DNA from: Bacteroidales bacterium
GTDB lineage: Bacteria; Bacteroidota; Bacteroidia; Bacteroidales; UBA7960
NCBI GenBank assembly: GCA_003559855.1
Contig: PWJZ01000109.1
Coordinates: forward strand, 1-57,572
Reading direction: 5' to 3'
DNA length: 57,572 bases
Under the pieces are notes generated by a model that ran no database searches, was not told the origin of the DNA, and saw only the letters and a list, made by a program, of their open reading frames with translations. Of the stretch, positions 46,444 to 56,544 are shown piece after piece. The position numbers and the translations under genes are program-made. Position 1 is the stretch's first letter; every line of letters starts with the position of its first letter.

Positions 46444-48372
46444 ATGAAGAAAAAAAAAGAAATTCTAAGGATCACCGATACAACCCTGAGGGACGGTCAT
46501 CAGTCGCTTTGGGCAACCAGAATGAGAACGGATGATATAATAGACATTATTGATACAATTGATAATGTTGGCTATTATTCATTGGAGGTTTGGGGTGGCG
46601 CCACATTTGACGTGTGCCTGAGATATCTTTATGAAGATCCATGGGAAAGACTACGCCTGATAAAATCAAAAGCCAAAAACACATCTTTACAAATGTTGAT
46701 GAGAGGGCAAAACATAGTCGGATATAAAAATTATCCTGACGATCTGGTTGAAAGGTTTGTTATGGCTGCCCACGACAATGGCATTGATATATTCAGGGTT
46801 TTTGATGCTTTGAATGATTCACGCAATCTGGAAGCTGCCATTAGAGCAATCAAAAAATGCGGTGCTCATGCCCAGGGAGCGTTGTCATATACTATTAGCC
46901 CCGTTCACACAATAAAAAGATACGTTAAAGATGCGAAAGAACAGGTTGACATGGGTATAGACTCTCTATGTATCAAAGATATGGCAGGGCTTTTATCGCC
47001 AACCATGTCGAAGGATCTGGTTACTGCTTTACAAAAAGAACTGAACATACCGATACAGATCCACTGTCATTCAACCAGCGGTATGGCATATTCTGCTTAC
47101 CTTGACGGTGTTAAAGCAGGTGCAGGTGCTGTTGACTGTGCAATATCATCTTTGGCAGGTTTTTCATCACAACCGCCGGTCGAAACTATAATTGCCATGT
47201 TCAGCGAAACAAAGCACGAAGTAAATCTCGACATAGATGCACTTCGCAAAGTAAACAAATACTTTTCCGACCTTTCTCCAAAGAGATGTAAACCAAGAAC
47301 TTTTGAGCCGGTAATTGACTCTGAAATACTGATCCATCAGATTCCGGGCGGCATGATATCCAATTTCCGTTCACAAATCGAACAGCAGGGAGCAATAGAA
47401 AAGCTTTCAGCAGCACTTGAGGAGGTAGCAATAGTGAGGAAAGACCTAGGATATCCCCCGCTAGTAACTCCAACCAGTCAGATCGTCGGCACACAGGCGG
47501 TGATGAATGTGCTTACAGGCGAAAGATACAAAATGGTGCCGCAGGAAGTGAAAAACTATGTCAAGGGTATGTACGGTCGCCCTCCCGCACCTATTGACCC
47601 AAAACTGGTAAAAAAAATACTTGGAAAAGAAAAGCCTTTTGATCACAGGCCTGCTGATGACCTGAAGCCGGTTTTGCCGTCAGCGACAAAAAACATATCC
47701 GCCCCTGAACTTATTGAAAATGAGGAGGATATCCTGTCATACTGCTTGTTTCCCGAAGTTGCAATGGAATTCTTCAAGTGGAGAGCTCTTCCCAAAGAAG
47801 ACAGGCCTAAAACTCCGGTAGAGCTGGAATGTGAGGAATTTTGCAAAGAAAAACAAGCTGCTGAAAAAGCCTCTCAAAAAGAAGAAATAGAACCATTGTT
47901 GAATGAAGAAGATTATTCAGGAATAAAAGCCATTATTGACAAGGCATCAAAAATGAAACTAAATGAGATCGTAATTAAAAAAGGCGATTTTAACCTGGCG
48001 CTGCGTACAAACAACGGAAACTCAAATCCGGGATCAAACATTGAAACCTCAGCAACACAAACAACTCATAAAACAGAAGAGGTTGCAGTAAAAGAAAAAG
48101 AACAGCCCGATAAAAATGATGCCACCGAATACACCGATACCATAGATGCTGTGATGGCAGGCACTTTTTACCGCGCCGCAACCGAAGACAAACCGCCTTT
48201 TGTTGTTGAAGGTGCAGTAGCCAATGCCGGTGATACCCTTTGTATTCTCGAAGCAATGAAACTCTTTAACGAAATACAATCGCCGGTAAAATGCAAAATT
48301 CTTAAAATACTTGTCGAAAACGGTACAAAAATAGACAAGGGACAACCAATGATGGCAATACAAAAATTATAA
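46444..48372 (+). CDS. Pyruvate/oxaloacetate carboxyltransferase fused to an AccB-like biotin carboxyl carrier domain
   Basis: The 642 residues fall in three parts. Residues about 5-300 are an HMGL-like carboxyltransferase barrel with DTTLRDGHQS, the metal site IHCHSTSG and the carbamylated-Lys region CIKDMAG. Residues about 310-480 are the PycB/OadA conserved domain (HQIPGGMISNF, GTQAVMNVLTGERYKMV). The tail has an AccB-type start (IKAIIDKASKMKLNEIVIKK) and a biotinyl domain with Lys606 in ILEAMKLFNEI; GTFYRAATEDKPPF is the AccB-style thumb. So it can carry biotin for pyruvate carboxylation or oxaloacetate decarboxylation, and maybe for AccA/AccD too. No biotin carboxylase (AccC) is in the window. 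Confidence 0.9.
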   Translation: MKKKKEILRITDTTLRDGHQSLWATRMRTDDIIDIIDTIDNVGYYSLEVWGGATFDVCLRYLYEDPWERLRLIKSKAKNTSLQMLMRGQNIVGYKNYPDDLVERFVMAAHDNGIDIFRVFDALNDSRNLEAAIRAIKKCGAHAQGALSYTISPVHTIKRYVKDAKEQVDMGIDSLCIKDMAGLLSPTMSKDLVTALQKELNIPIQIHCHSTSGMAYSAYLDGVKAGAGAVDCAISSLAGFSSQPPVETIIAMFSETKHEVNLDIDALRKVNKYFSDLSPKRCKPRTFEPVIDSEILIHQIPGGMISNFRSQIEQQGAIEKLSAALEEVAIVRKDLGYPPLVTPTSQIVGTQAVMNVLTGERYKMVPQEVKNYVKGMYGRPPAPIDPKLVKKILGKEKPFDHRPADDLKPVLPSATKNISAPELIENEEDILSYCLFPEVAMEFFKWRALPKEDRPKTPVELECEEFCKEKQAAEKASQKEEIEPLLNEEDYSGIKAIIDKASKMKLNEIVIKKGDFNLALRTNNGNSNPGSNIETSATQTTHKTEEVAVKEKEQPDKNDATEYTDTIDAVMAGTFYRAATEDKPPFVVEGAVANAGDTLCILEAMKLFNEIQSPVKCKILKILVENGTKIDKGQPMMAIQKL

Positions 48373-48375
48373 GGA

Positions 48376-49266
48376 TCACAAAAACAACGGTAGTGAGGGC
48401 TTTATATGCCCCGGGGTTATCTGTATGGCTTCATCTATCTGTTTTAGCAGACGTGGATTGTCTTTTGACAGGGTGCCCTCCAGTACCAGGTTATTTGAAA
48501 CATGATTGCTGCGATAGATAACATTTTCAACATCAAGGTTCTCAATAAAGACCTTTAACTCTTTATAAAGTTCAACGATTGTCTGCTGAATATATTCACC
48601 CTTAAACCGGCTTTGAAAATGCTCAAGCCCATATGGCAGGCTTAAAGTAAGTGTTGAAAGGAACCTGGGATTTACCCGGCTGATAATTTTGGCTGATCCG
48701 AGGGCATGCTGTTCACTGAATAATCTGCCACCAAGGCCGTTGATTATTATAATAGATGTGTCAATCGCAGAATTATGTGCTCTCCTGATACCTTCAACGG
48801 TAGAATCAAAAGTTTCTCCTTTATTTACAAGTTTTAACAGCTCATCATCACCGCTTTCAATACCAATATATAGAAGCTTTAAACCGAGTTCTCTCAATTC
48901 TTTTAGCTCATCATCTGATTTTGACAAGATATCTTTTGGCATGGCATATGATGATATGCGCTGAAGCCTGCCAAACCGGCTTCTTATTTCTTCCAATACC
49001 GGTATCAGCCTCTTTGCCGGCAATACAAATGCATCACCGTCGGCCAGAAAGACTTTCTTTGAAACTCCACGATAAAAATCCGCCAATATCTTTATTTCAG
49101 GTTTTAGTTCTTCAAAGCTTTTTATTTTGAATTGTTTGGAAGTGTACATCTCACAGAAAGCACACTTATTCCATGAACAACCCGTAGTTACCTGCAAAAT
49201 TGCAGAACGTGCCTCACCCGGCGGGCGAAATAACGGCTCATCATATTGCAAAGGCTGCAAAAACAT
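48376..49266 (-). CDS. Radical SAM protein (Elp3-like fold)
   Basis: S-adenosylmethionine-cleaving iron-sulfur enzyme of 296 residues. The cluster motif is C-x4-C-x2-C (TTGCSWNKCAFCEMY, residues about 29-43), a known variant of the usual C-x3-C-x2-C. Later parts include KVFLADGDAFVLPAKRL, YIGIESGDDELLKLVNKGET and IIIINGLGGRLFSEQHA. There is no B12-binding or TRAM domain. The reaction and substrate are unknown. It converges on the carboxyltransferase gene with three bases between stops. Confidence 0.9.
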   Translation of the reverse strand: MFLQPLQYDEPLFRPPGEARSAILQVTTGCSWNKCAFCEMYTSKQFKIKSFEELKPEIKILADFYRGVSKKVFLADGDAFVLPAKRLIPVLEEIRSRFGRLQRISSYAMPKDILSKSDDELKELRELGLKLLYIGIESGDDELLKLVNKGETFDSTVEGIRRAHNSAIDTSIIIINGLGGRLFSEQHALGSAKIISRVNPRFLSTLTLSLPYGLEHFQSRFKGEYIQQTIVELYKELKVFIENLDVENVIYRSNHVSNNLVLEGTLSKDNPRLLKQIDEAIQITPGHIKPSLPLFL

Positions 49267-49662
49267 AAGATCAGGGTTTTTACAAAAGTAATTATTCTAT
49301 GAAACCCGGTACTAATATTCGCCGGTATTAATTTTTGAAAATAAACAGGTTTTTTGCACCTCTCTTTATTCATTGATAGAACCTTTGTGAAAATCCCAAA
49401 TCTCAAAACCAAAAAGCCAACAGTCAAGAAGATTCACAACCTGTTTTTTTGTTCATTTTTGTTTTACCGAATACCGATTACTGATTACCGGTCGCTAATT
49501 ATAATTCATCCCTTATTGCTTTGTTTATAACTTATGGTTTATCAATGTTAAGTTTATAGTAAATTTGAGCTTGGGGTAAAAAATAAAAAGTTTTCCGTTT
49601 TGAATATTTCATTTGCACAAGAATAATAGGCTCCAATATTTTTCGCACTTCTTTTTTTATTG

Positions 49663-49670
49663 TAATTTTG
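49663..49670 (+). promoter_or_regulatory. Bacteroidota-type -7 promoter box before mutA
   Basis: TAATTTTG matches TAnnTTTG and lies 37 bases before the mutA ATG. The wider 49267-49707 gap has a dispersed AAATCCCAAATCTCAAA word at 49389-49405 and no gene; no cobalamin riboswitch was recognised. Confidence 0.45.
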
Positions 49671-49707
49671 ACACAACTTAATGAACGGACTATAATAAAC
49701 CGGTAAA

Positions 49708-51573
49708 ATGGTTCAAAAAGAACAAAACAAACTTTTCAGCGATTTCCCCCCGGTATCAACCCGCCAATGGGAAGATAAAATTCGTGAAGACCTAAAGGGT
49801 GCCGATTATAAAGAAAAACTGGTATGGAATACAATTGAGGGTATTAAAGTCAAACCATATTACAGGTCGGAGGATATTGAACAACTCCAACATATTAAAA
49901 CACTTCCGTGTGAATTTCCTTATGTCAGGGGTAATAATTTCAGAAATAACGACTGGAAAATCCGTGAAGATATAGAAGAAAAAGATAGTTATAAAGCAAA
50001 TAAAGAAGCCCTTAACGCTGTCGAAAAAGGCGCAGACGCTATAGGTTTTAATGCATTAAGCATAACCAACACCACGCAACTAGATAAAATGTTGAACGGA
50101 ATTAACCTGCATGAAACACCGGTCAGCTTCATACGTTGTTTGAACTATAATACTCTATTAGGACAATTCCTGGGTGTACTTTCGGAGAACAACTGCAAAG
50201 CCAAAGAGATTGAAGGTTCATTCAATTTTGACCCGCTCGGCTATTTTATTTTATACGGCAGCTTTTTCAACTCACAGGATGATAACTTTCACGATGCTGC
50301 CGATATAGTGAAAGTAGGGAAAAAACATCTGCCGCTTTACAGGTTGATAAATATCAGCGGACAAACCTATCATGAAGCCGGTGCATCCATCGTCCAGGAA
50401 ATTGCTTTTTCATTGTCACAAGCGAATGAATATCTTGCGCAACTGACAGATTTGAATATTCCTATTGAAGATATTACCCCAAGAATGCAGTTCACTTTTT
50501 CCATAGGCTCCGGCTACTTCATGGAAATAGCTAAAATAAGAGCTTTCAGAATGCTGTGGGCTAATTTGGTAAAACAATATCAACCCGGATCCGACAAATA
50601 TGCAAAAACATATATCCATGCATTAACATCCAGATGGAACAAAACCATTTACGACCATTATGTAAACATCCTTCGTTCTGCCACCGAAATTATGTCGGCA
50701 GCTATCGGCGGGGTTGACAGCATGACCGTCAACCCTTTTGATATTACTTTCAAAAAGCCGGATGATTTTTCAAAACGCATAGCACGCAATCAGCAGATCA
50801 TACTTAAGCATGAATCTTATTTTAATAAAATAGCCGACACCGGCGCAGGCTCATATTACATCGAACAACTAACTGATGCAATAGCTTCAAAGTCATGGGA
50901 TCTGTTTAAAAATATGGAAAGCAAAGGTGGGTTCATGAAAGTTGCAAAAAAGGGTCTTATAAAAGAAGAAATAGAAAAAACCTGCCTGAAGCGCAATATG
51001 AACATCGCTATGCGCAAACAGTTATTTGTCGGAACAAACCAATATCCCAACCTTCATGAAAAGATAACTGGTAAACTGCAACCCGGGGCAATGCTTTCAG
51101 ACAGCAAAGGTTTGAAGCCTTACCGTGGTGCCAAATCATTTGAAACATTAAGGCTGGCTACCGAAAATCACAGCCGGAAAGGGTTTAATATCCCTAAAGT
51201 CTTTCTTTTCACATACGGAAACCTCACTATGCGTAAGGCAAGGGCAGGATTTACATCAAACTTTTTCGGATGTGCCGGTTATGAGATCATCGAAAACCCC
51301 GGATTTGACAACATAGAACAAGGAGTTGAATCCGCTGTCAAACACAATGCCGAAATCGTCGTACTATGCAGCTCCGACGAAGAATATGGTGAACTGACAG
51401 GGGCAGTCAGGCTTATCAAAGAAAAAGCTGAAAAAACAACGATTATCGTTGCAGGATATCCCAAAGAACTAATAACACAACTGCAAAAAGCAGGAGTTGA
51501 TGACTTTATCCATATAAAATCAAATGTGTTGGAAGTATTGACAAGGTATAACGAAAAATTAAAAATAAATTGA
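49708..51573 (+). CDS. mutA: Methylmalonyl-CoA mutase small subunit
   Basis: Non-catalytic beta chain of the adenosylcobalamin-dependent mutase that interconverts succinyl-CoA and methylmalonyl-CoA. Its 621 residues form a TIM barrel (FNALSITNTTQLDKML, SGQTYHEAGASIVQEIAF, PRMQFTFSIGSGYFMEIAKIRAFRML) and a cobalamin-type C-terminal domain that lacks the DxHxxG motif (near FFGCAGYEIIENPGFD), as expected for MutA. mutB follows after 95 bases with a hairpin between. MeaB is at 17048-18172. Together they fit propionate formation or use. Confidence 0.95.
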   Translation: MVQKEQNKLFSDFPPVSTRQWEDKIREDLKGADYKEKLVWNTIEGIKVKPYYRSEDIEQLQHIKTLPCEFPYVRGNNFRNNDWKIREDIEEKDSYKANKEALNAVEKGADAIGFNALSITNTTQLDKMLNGINLHETPVSFIRCLNYNTLLGQFLGVLSENNCKAKEIEGSFNFDPLGYFILYGSFFNSQDDNFHDAADIVKVGKKHLPLYRLINISGQTYHEAGASIVQEIAFSLSQANEYLAQLTDLNIPIEDITPRMQFTFSIGSGYFMEIAKIRAFRMLWANLVKQYQPGSDKYAKTYIHALTSRWNKTIYDHYVNILRSATEIMSAAIGGVDSMTVNPFDITFKKPDDFSKRIARNQQIILKHESYFNKIADTGAGSYYIEQLTDAIASKSWDLFKNMESKGGFMKVAKKGLIKEEIEKTCLKRNMNIAMRKQLFVGTNQYPNLHEKITGKLQPGAMLSDSKGLKPYRGAKSFETLRLATENHSRKGFNIPKVFLFTYGNLTMRKARAGFTSNFFGCAGYEIIENPGFDNIEQGVESAVKHNAEIVVLCSSDEEYGELTGAVRLIKEKAEKTTIIVAGYPKELITQLQKAGVDDFIHIKSNVLEVLTRYNEKLKIN

Positions 51574-51594
51574 ATTTTTCAAGTGACGGGTAAT

Positions 51595-51628
51595 GGTTAA
51601 CGGGTAACAAGACTCGTCACCCGTTACC
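51595..51628 (+). repeat. Intercistronic hairpin between mutA and mutB
   Basis: GGTTAACGGGT (51595-51605) pairs with ACCCGTTACC (51619-51628) with one bulged base. The arms are copies of the dispersed CGGGTAAC repeat. It could set the relative level of mutA and mutB mRNA, but this is inferred. Confidence 0.55.
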
Positions 51629-51668
51629 TGATACAAAAAAGAATAAGTGCACAATTAAAGATAAGGAC

Positions 51669-53822
51669 ATGAGACCCGATTTCAGCAACATATCATATCA
51701 ATCAAAAAGCGAATTGACGCTTGACTACAAAAAGTGGGAAGAAGAAAAGGGTATCTCAAAATCTTGGCTGACACCGGAGAAGATACCGGTAAAATCGGTT
51801 TATGGGCCTGACGACCTTCTTGAAATGGAACATCCGGATTACGCTGCAGGGATACCGCCGTTTTTACGAGGTCCTTACAGCACCATGTATGCTATAAAAC
51901 CCTGGACTATCAGGCAATATGCCGGTTTTTCAACAGCCGAGGAGTCAAATGCTTTTTACAGAAGGAATCTGGCCGCAGGGCAGAGAGGACTGTCGGTTGC
52001 TTTTGACCTTGCCACTCACCGCGGCTATGACTCCGACCATGAAAGAGTTATCAGCGATGTTGGTAAAGCAGGCGTTGCCATTGATTCCATATCTGATATG
52101 AAAATATTATTTGATGATATTCCGCTTGATAAAATGTCGGTATCAATGACAATGAACGGGGCTGTACTGCCCGTTATGGCGTTTTATATTGTAGCAGCCG
52201 AAGAGCAGGGCGTGCCAATGGAAAAACTTACAGGTACAATACAAAACGACATCCTGAAAGAATTCATAATCCGCAACACATATATTTATCCGCCACAGCC
52301 ATCAATGCGTATCATTGCTGACATATTTAAATTCACATCCCAAAATATGCCCAGGTTTAATTCTATCAGCATCAGCGGCTATCACATGCAGGAAGCCGGT
52401 GCAACATGCGACATTGAACTGGCATATACCCTTGCCGACGGGCTGGAATACCTGCGTACGGGAGTTGAATCAGGGCTTGACATTGACACTTTTGCGCCAA
52501 GGTTATCGTTTTTCTGGTCTGTCGGAATGAACCACTTTATGGAGATAGCCAAAATGCGTGCTGCAAGGATGCTGTGGGCAAAGATCGTAAAACAATTCAA
52601 CCCCAAAAACCCCAAGTCCATGGCTTTACGGACACATTCACAAACCTCGGGTTGGAGCCTTACCGAACAAGACCCTTACAACAACATAACACGTACATGT
52701 ATTGAAGCAGCGGCTGCTGTTTTAGGACACACTCAATCGCTGCATACCAACGCCCTTGACGAAGCCGTTGCGCTCCCGACCGACTTCTCGGCAAGAATAG
52801 CACGAAACACACAGATATATCTCCAGGAAGAAACCAACTTATGTAAAGCCGTTGACCCGTGGGCAGGCTCATATTATGTCGAAACATTAACCCACGAAAT
52901 TGCTTACAAGGCATGGGAACACATTGAGGAAATCGAAAAGCTCGGCGGTATGACGAAAGCCTTGGAAACAGGAATACCCAAAATGCGTATCGAAGAAGCC
53001 GCTGCCCGAAAACAAGCCCGTATAGACAGCGGTAAAGACATTATCGTCGGGATCAACAAATACCGCCTTGATAAGGAAGAGCCTCTTGAAATTCTCGATA
53101 TCGACAATACTGCCGTTAGAAAATCGCAGATCAGAAGAATAAAAAGGCTCAAAGAAGAACGTAATAATGATGAGGTACAGGCTGCACTGGATAATATCAC
53201 CAAAGCATGCGAAACAGGCGAAGGGAACCTCCTGGAACTATCGGCAGAAGCTGCACGCAAACGTGCTACCCTGGGTGAAATATCCCTGGCTTGCGAAAAA
53301 GTATTTGGCCGTTACCAAGCCGTTACACGTTCAATATCCGGAGTATATTCTATGGAAATCGAAAACGACAAAAATTTTGCCAAAGCCCGTGAGTTGGCTG
53401 ACAAATTTGCAAAAACAGAAGGAAGAAGACCGCGGATCATGATAGCCAAAATGGGACAAGACGGGCATGACCGCGGAGCAAAAGTTATTGCCACTGCATA
53501 TGCCGATATGGGATTCGATGTTGATATCGGTCCGTTGTTCCAAACCCCCAAAGAAGCAGCCAAACAAGCTGTTGAAAATGACGTTCATATAGTTGGTGTT
53601 TCCAGCCTTGCCGCAGGGCATAAAACCCTGGCACCACAAGTAATTGAAGAACTCAAAAAACTTGGACGTGATGATATCATGGTCATAGTCGGCGGAGTTA
53701 TTCCACCACAGGATTACCAGTACCTGTACGATGCGGGTGTAGTAGGTGTGTTCGGACCCGGAACGGTGATATCTGAGGCAGCAATTAAAATACTTAATAT
53801 TCTTCTGGAAATGAGGAAGTAG
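51669..53822 (+). CDS. mutB: Methylmalonyl-CoA mutase large subunit
   Basis: Catalytic alpha chain of 717 residues. The substrate barrel has [20 protein letters not shown] with the active-site Tyr, [13 protein letters not shown], and [19 protein letters not shown]. The cobalamin domain near residues 590-717 has [15 protein letters not shown] with the cobalt-binding His600, then [13 protein letters not shown] and [12 protein letters not shown]. Length and motifs are complete. It ends in TAG. It is co-directional with mutA. Confidence 0.98.
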   Translation: MRPDFSNISYQSKSELTLDYKKWEEEKGISKSWLTPEKIPVKSVYGPDDLLEMEHPDYAAGIPPFLRGPYSTMYAIKPWTIRQYAGFSTAEESNAFYRRNLAAGQRGLSVAFDLATHRGYDSDHERVISDVGKAGVAIDSISDMKILFDDIPLDKMSVSMTMNGAVLPVMAFYIVAAEEQGVPMEKLTGTIQNDILKEFIIRNTYIYPPQPSMRIIADIFKFTSQNMPRFNSISISGYHMQEAGATCDIELAYTLADGLEYLRTGVESGLDIDTFAPRLSFFWSVGMNHFMEIAKMRAARMLWAKIVKQFNPKNPKSMALRTHSQTSGWSLTEQDPYNNITRTCIEAAAAVLGHTQSLHTNALDEAVALPTDFSARIARNTQIYLQEETNLCKAVDPWAGSYYVETLTHEIAYKAWEHIEEIEKLGGMTKALETGIPKMRIEEAAARKQARIDSGKDIIVGINKYRLDKEEPLEILDIDNTAVRKSQIRRIKRLKEERNNDEVQAALDNITKACETGEGNLLELSAEAARKRATLGEISLACEKVFGRYQAVTRSISGVYSMEIENDKNFAKARELADKFAKTEGRRPRIMIAKMGQDGHDRGAKVIATAYADMGFDVDIGPLFQTPKEAAKQAVENDVHIVGVSSLAAGHKTLAPQVIEELKKLGRDDIMVIVGGVIPPQDYQYLYDAGVVGVFGPGTVISEAAIKILNILLEMRK

Positions 53823-53924
53823 ATTGGTTTATATTTATATTTCTCGGTAATTATTAATAAAAAACAAATCTCAAATAAATAACAATATCCAATTAATAAA
53901 ATTCCAAACCCTCTTTTTGCAGGT

Positions 53925-54055
53925 CTTTGAAAATTGGGATTTGAGATTTGGGATTTATTTACTCACAAATTGTCAAATTTTATTGGTGTTCGTGGTCTCG
54001 CTTTGCTCGGCAGGAAATTGAAATTTGAGATTTGGGATTTTCACTATATTATTCT
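53925..54055. repeat. Dispersed repeats upstream of hutI
   Basis: Two near-copies of TTGAGATTTGGGATTT (53940-53955 and 54026-54041) flank a block containing TCGTGGTCTCG and ACTCACAAATTG. The block recurs in reverse orientation near 39438-39545. A long reading frame crossing it is an accident of the repeat. Confidence 0.6.
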
Positions 54056-54080
54056 AAAAGCAGTTAAACTCATAAAAACC

Positions 54081-55340
54081 ATGAAATTATTAATCAAAAA
54101 CATCAAACAACTCCTCCAGGTTGAAGAAGGCCAGGTAAGGCAACGTATCTGTGGCAAAGAAATGTCGGAATTGCCGGCAATATCGGATGCTTACCTTTAT
54201 ACACGTGATGGTTTGATAAAAGACTTCGGGAAAATGGAGGCTCTTGCTCAAAGTGAGTTACATAATGAAATGACTGCCAATGATGTTAGCACGATAGATG
54301 CATCAGGAAAGATGGTATTACCCTCCTTTTGCGACTCACACACACACATTGTCTATGCAGGCAGCCGCGAAATAGAGTATATTAACAAGATCAAAGGGCT
54401 GTCATATGAAGAGATAGCTAAGCGTGGCGGTGGAATACTCAACTCTGCCAGGCGACTGCAAAAAGCAAATGAAAACGAGCTTGTAGAGCAAGCACTTGTA
54501 AGGCTTGAAGAAATTAAAAGCCTCGGCACCGGTGCAGTGGAAATAAAAAGTGGTTATGGATTGACAACTGAGTCGGAAATAAAAATGCTGCGCGTCATAA
54601 AAAGACTCAAAGAACTAACGCCTGTTACTATTAAATCAACTTTCCTTGGAGCACATGCCGTACCTGCCGAATACAAGAAAAATCAAGCCGCATATGTAGA
54701 TATTGTAGTGGAAGAGATGATCCCTAAAGTCGCCGGTGAAGGGCTTGCCGACTATATTGACGTTTTTTGCGACCGTGGATTTTTCACACGCGAAGAAACC
54801 GAAAGAATTCTTGAAGCCGGAGAAAAGTATGGCCTGAGACCTAAGATCCACGCCAATGAGCTCGACTTTTCGGGCGGTATCCAGGCAGGTGTTAAATTCA
54901 ATGCCCTGTCGGTTGACCACCTTGAATTTACCGGTGAAGATGAGATAAAAGCTTTGCTAAAATCCGAGACCATGCCAACATTGCTTCCTGGTGCAGCATT
55001 CTTCCTTGAAATGGAATACCCGCCCGCACGCAAAATGATCGATGCCGGACTGCCTGTTGCTATGGCCAGCGACTATAACCCCGGATCATCACCTTCAGGA
55101 AATATGCAGTTCGTAATGTCACTCGGTTGTATCAAAATGAAAATGATCCCCGAAGAATCCGTTCATGCCGTTACAATTAACGGTGCATATGCGATGGGTG
55201 TAGAAAACGAAATGGGAACAATCAAAAAAGGCAAAAAAGCCAATTTCTTTATCACAAAAGAAATTCCAACATACGCCTTTATACCATACAGCTACGGTAG
55301 TGACAATGTGGAAAAAGTTATCTTAAACGGTGAGGTGTAA
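54081..55340 (+). CDS. hutI: Imidazolonepropionase
   Basis: Third step of histidine breakdown, opening 4-imidazolone-5-propionate to formiminoglutamate. The start at ATG 54081 (MKLLIKNIKQLLQVEE) gives 419 residues; the frame extends to 53934 only through repeat DNA. The amidohydrolase metal site is CDSHTHIVYAGSRE, followed by RGGGILNSARRL, ESGYGL-like EIKSGYGLTTESE, and the late metal ligand region ASDYNPGSSPSGNMQF. No other hut genes are in the window. Confidence 0.96.
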   Translation: MKLLIKNIKQLLQVEEGQVRQRICGKEMSELPAISDAYLYTRDGLIKDFGKMEALAQSELHNEMTANDVSTIDASGKMVLPSFCDSHTHIVYAGSREIEYINKIKGLSYEEIAKRGGGILNSARRLQKANENELVEQALVRLEEIKSLGTGAVEIKSGYGLTTESEIKMLRVIKRLKELTPVTIKSTFLGAHAVPAEYKKNQAAYVDIVVEEMIPKVAGEGLADYIDVFCDRGFFTREETERILEAGEKYGLRPKIHANELDFSGGIQAGVKFNALSVDHLEFTGEDEIKALLKSETMPTLLPGAAFFLEMEYPPARKMIDAGLPVAMASDYNPGSSPSGNMQFVMSLGCIKMKMIPEESVHAVTINGAYAMGVENEMGTIKKGKKANFFITKEIPTYAFIPYSYGSDNVEKVILNGEV

Positions 55341-55470
55341 AGTAAGCATACTCGTCAGATTCAAAAAGCAACTTTTAATTTTTCGGGTTCTGATTAAATA
55401 TATTATATCTACCCTATCTGATATTTTATTATATTTGAACAACTCCTGAACACATTAACACTTTCAGCTT

Positions 55471-56379
55471 ATGAGAACAGCTAAAAGGTTTATAATACCG
55501 GTTTTGATACTTATTATTGCTTTATTTTTGCAATTTTGGGTTGAATCATTTGAAGCGCTACCTGAAGAACTAACCGGCTTGCTAAGAATATTTGGAAAAA
55601 TACTCTTTATCTTAAGTGTTACCTGGGGATTGATTGCTTTTATACGTATCACCAAAAATAAGGTGCTGAAAAACTTCGATTTCAGCAAAGCTGACAATTT
55701 AAAAGCACGAAAGTTATATACGCAGTACAACATTCTTGAAAAGATAGTGATATTCATAATCATTTTGATTGCTGTTGCAGTTTCATTAATGTTGTTTGAT
55801 GGTGTACGCAATATAGGTATCAGCCTGTTTGCTTCAGCGGGCATAGCAGGTTTGATAATTGGTTTGGCTGCACAAAAAGCCCTGGGTTCTATTTTGGCAG
55901 GGTTACAGATTGCCATTACACAACCCATAAGGCTTGATGATGTTGTTATTATTGAAAACGAATGGGGCAGGATAGAAGAGATAAACCTTACTTATGTTGT
56001 TATAAGCATATGGGATAAGCGAAGACTGGTCGTTCCCTCCACATATTTCCTTGAAAGGCCGTTTCAGAACTGGACACGCACATCAGCCGACATTTTGGGA
56101 ACCGTATTTATTTATACTGACTATACCATGCCGTTAAAACCGCTACGCAATGAACTTACACGTATACTGGAATCAAGCAAATACTGGGATAAAAAGGTTA
56201 ATGTGCTCCAGGTAACAGATGCTAAAGAAACTACCCTTGAACTCAGAGCATTGATGAGCGCCGCAAGCTCTCCCGATGCATGGGAACTTCGGGTATATGT
56301 CAGAGAAAAACTGATAGAATTTCTCCGGAAAGAATATCCGCAGTACCTGCCAAAAACGAGAATGGAGATATTAAAGTAG
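55471..56379 (+). CDS. Mechanosensitive ion channel of the MscS family
   Basis: Inner-membrane pressure-release channel of 302 residues. Three to four N-terminal membrane helices are seen (about 7-25, 40-60, 88-110, 116-140). The pore helix and exit are FASAGIAGLIIGLAAQKALGSILAGLQI. The beta domain begins QPIRLDDVVIIENEWGRIEEINLTYVVI, the strongest family signature. It fits small-conductance MscS in length and order. It stands alone between hutI and the outer-membrane protein gene. Confidence 0.95.
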   Translation: MRTAKRFIIPVLILIIALFLQFWVESFEALPEELTGLLRIFGKILFILSVTWGLIAFIRITKNKVLKNFDFSKADNLKARKLYTQYNILEKIVIFIIILIAVAVSLMLFDGVRNIGISLFASAGIAGLIIGLAAQKALGSILAGLQIAITQPIRLDDVVIIENEWGRIEEINLTYVVISIWDKRRLVVPSTYFLERPFQNWTRTSADILGTVFIYTDYTMPLKPLRNELTRILESSKYWDKKVNVLQVTDAKETTLELRALMSAASSPDAWELRVYVREKLIEFLRKEYPQYLPKTRMEILK

Positions 56380-56544
56380 TTATTTTATTACCACAGGTTT
56401 GCACCTGTAGAGGCAAGTAATGTTGCATTAAGATTGACTTTTATGTAATGGAAACCATAAAACTACCGGGATTCCAGGCTGTTATTGTATTAAGTGTTTC
56501 TTTAATAGTTAATTTTGACAACTGCATATCAAAAAATAAAAATC

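Noticed and set aside
49267-49707. Cobalamin riboswitch before mutA
   Set aside because: No riboswitch core seen; only a promoter box and repeat words.
53934-54080. N-terminal extension of hutI (49 extra codons)
   Set aside because: The extension is translated repeat DNA, with the same words found in non-coding gaps; ATG 54081 matches the family start.
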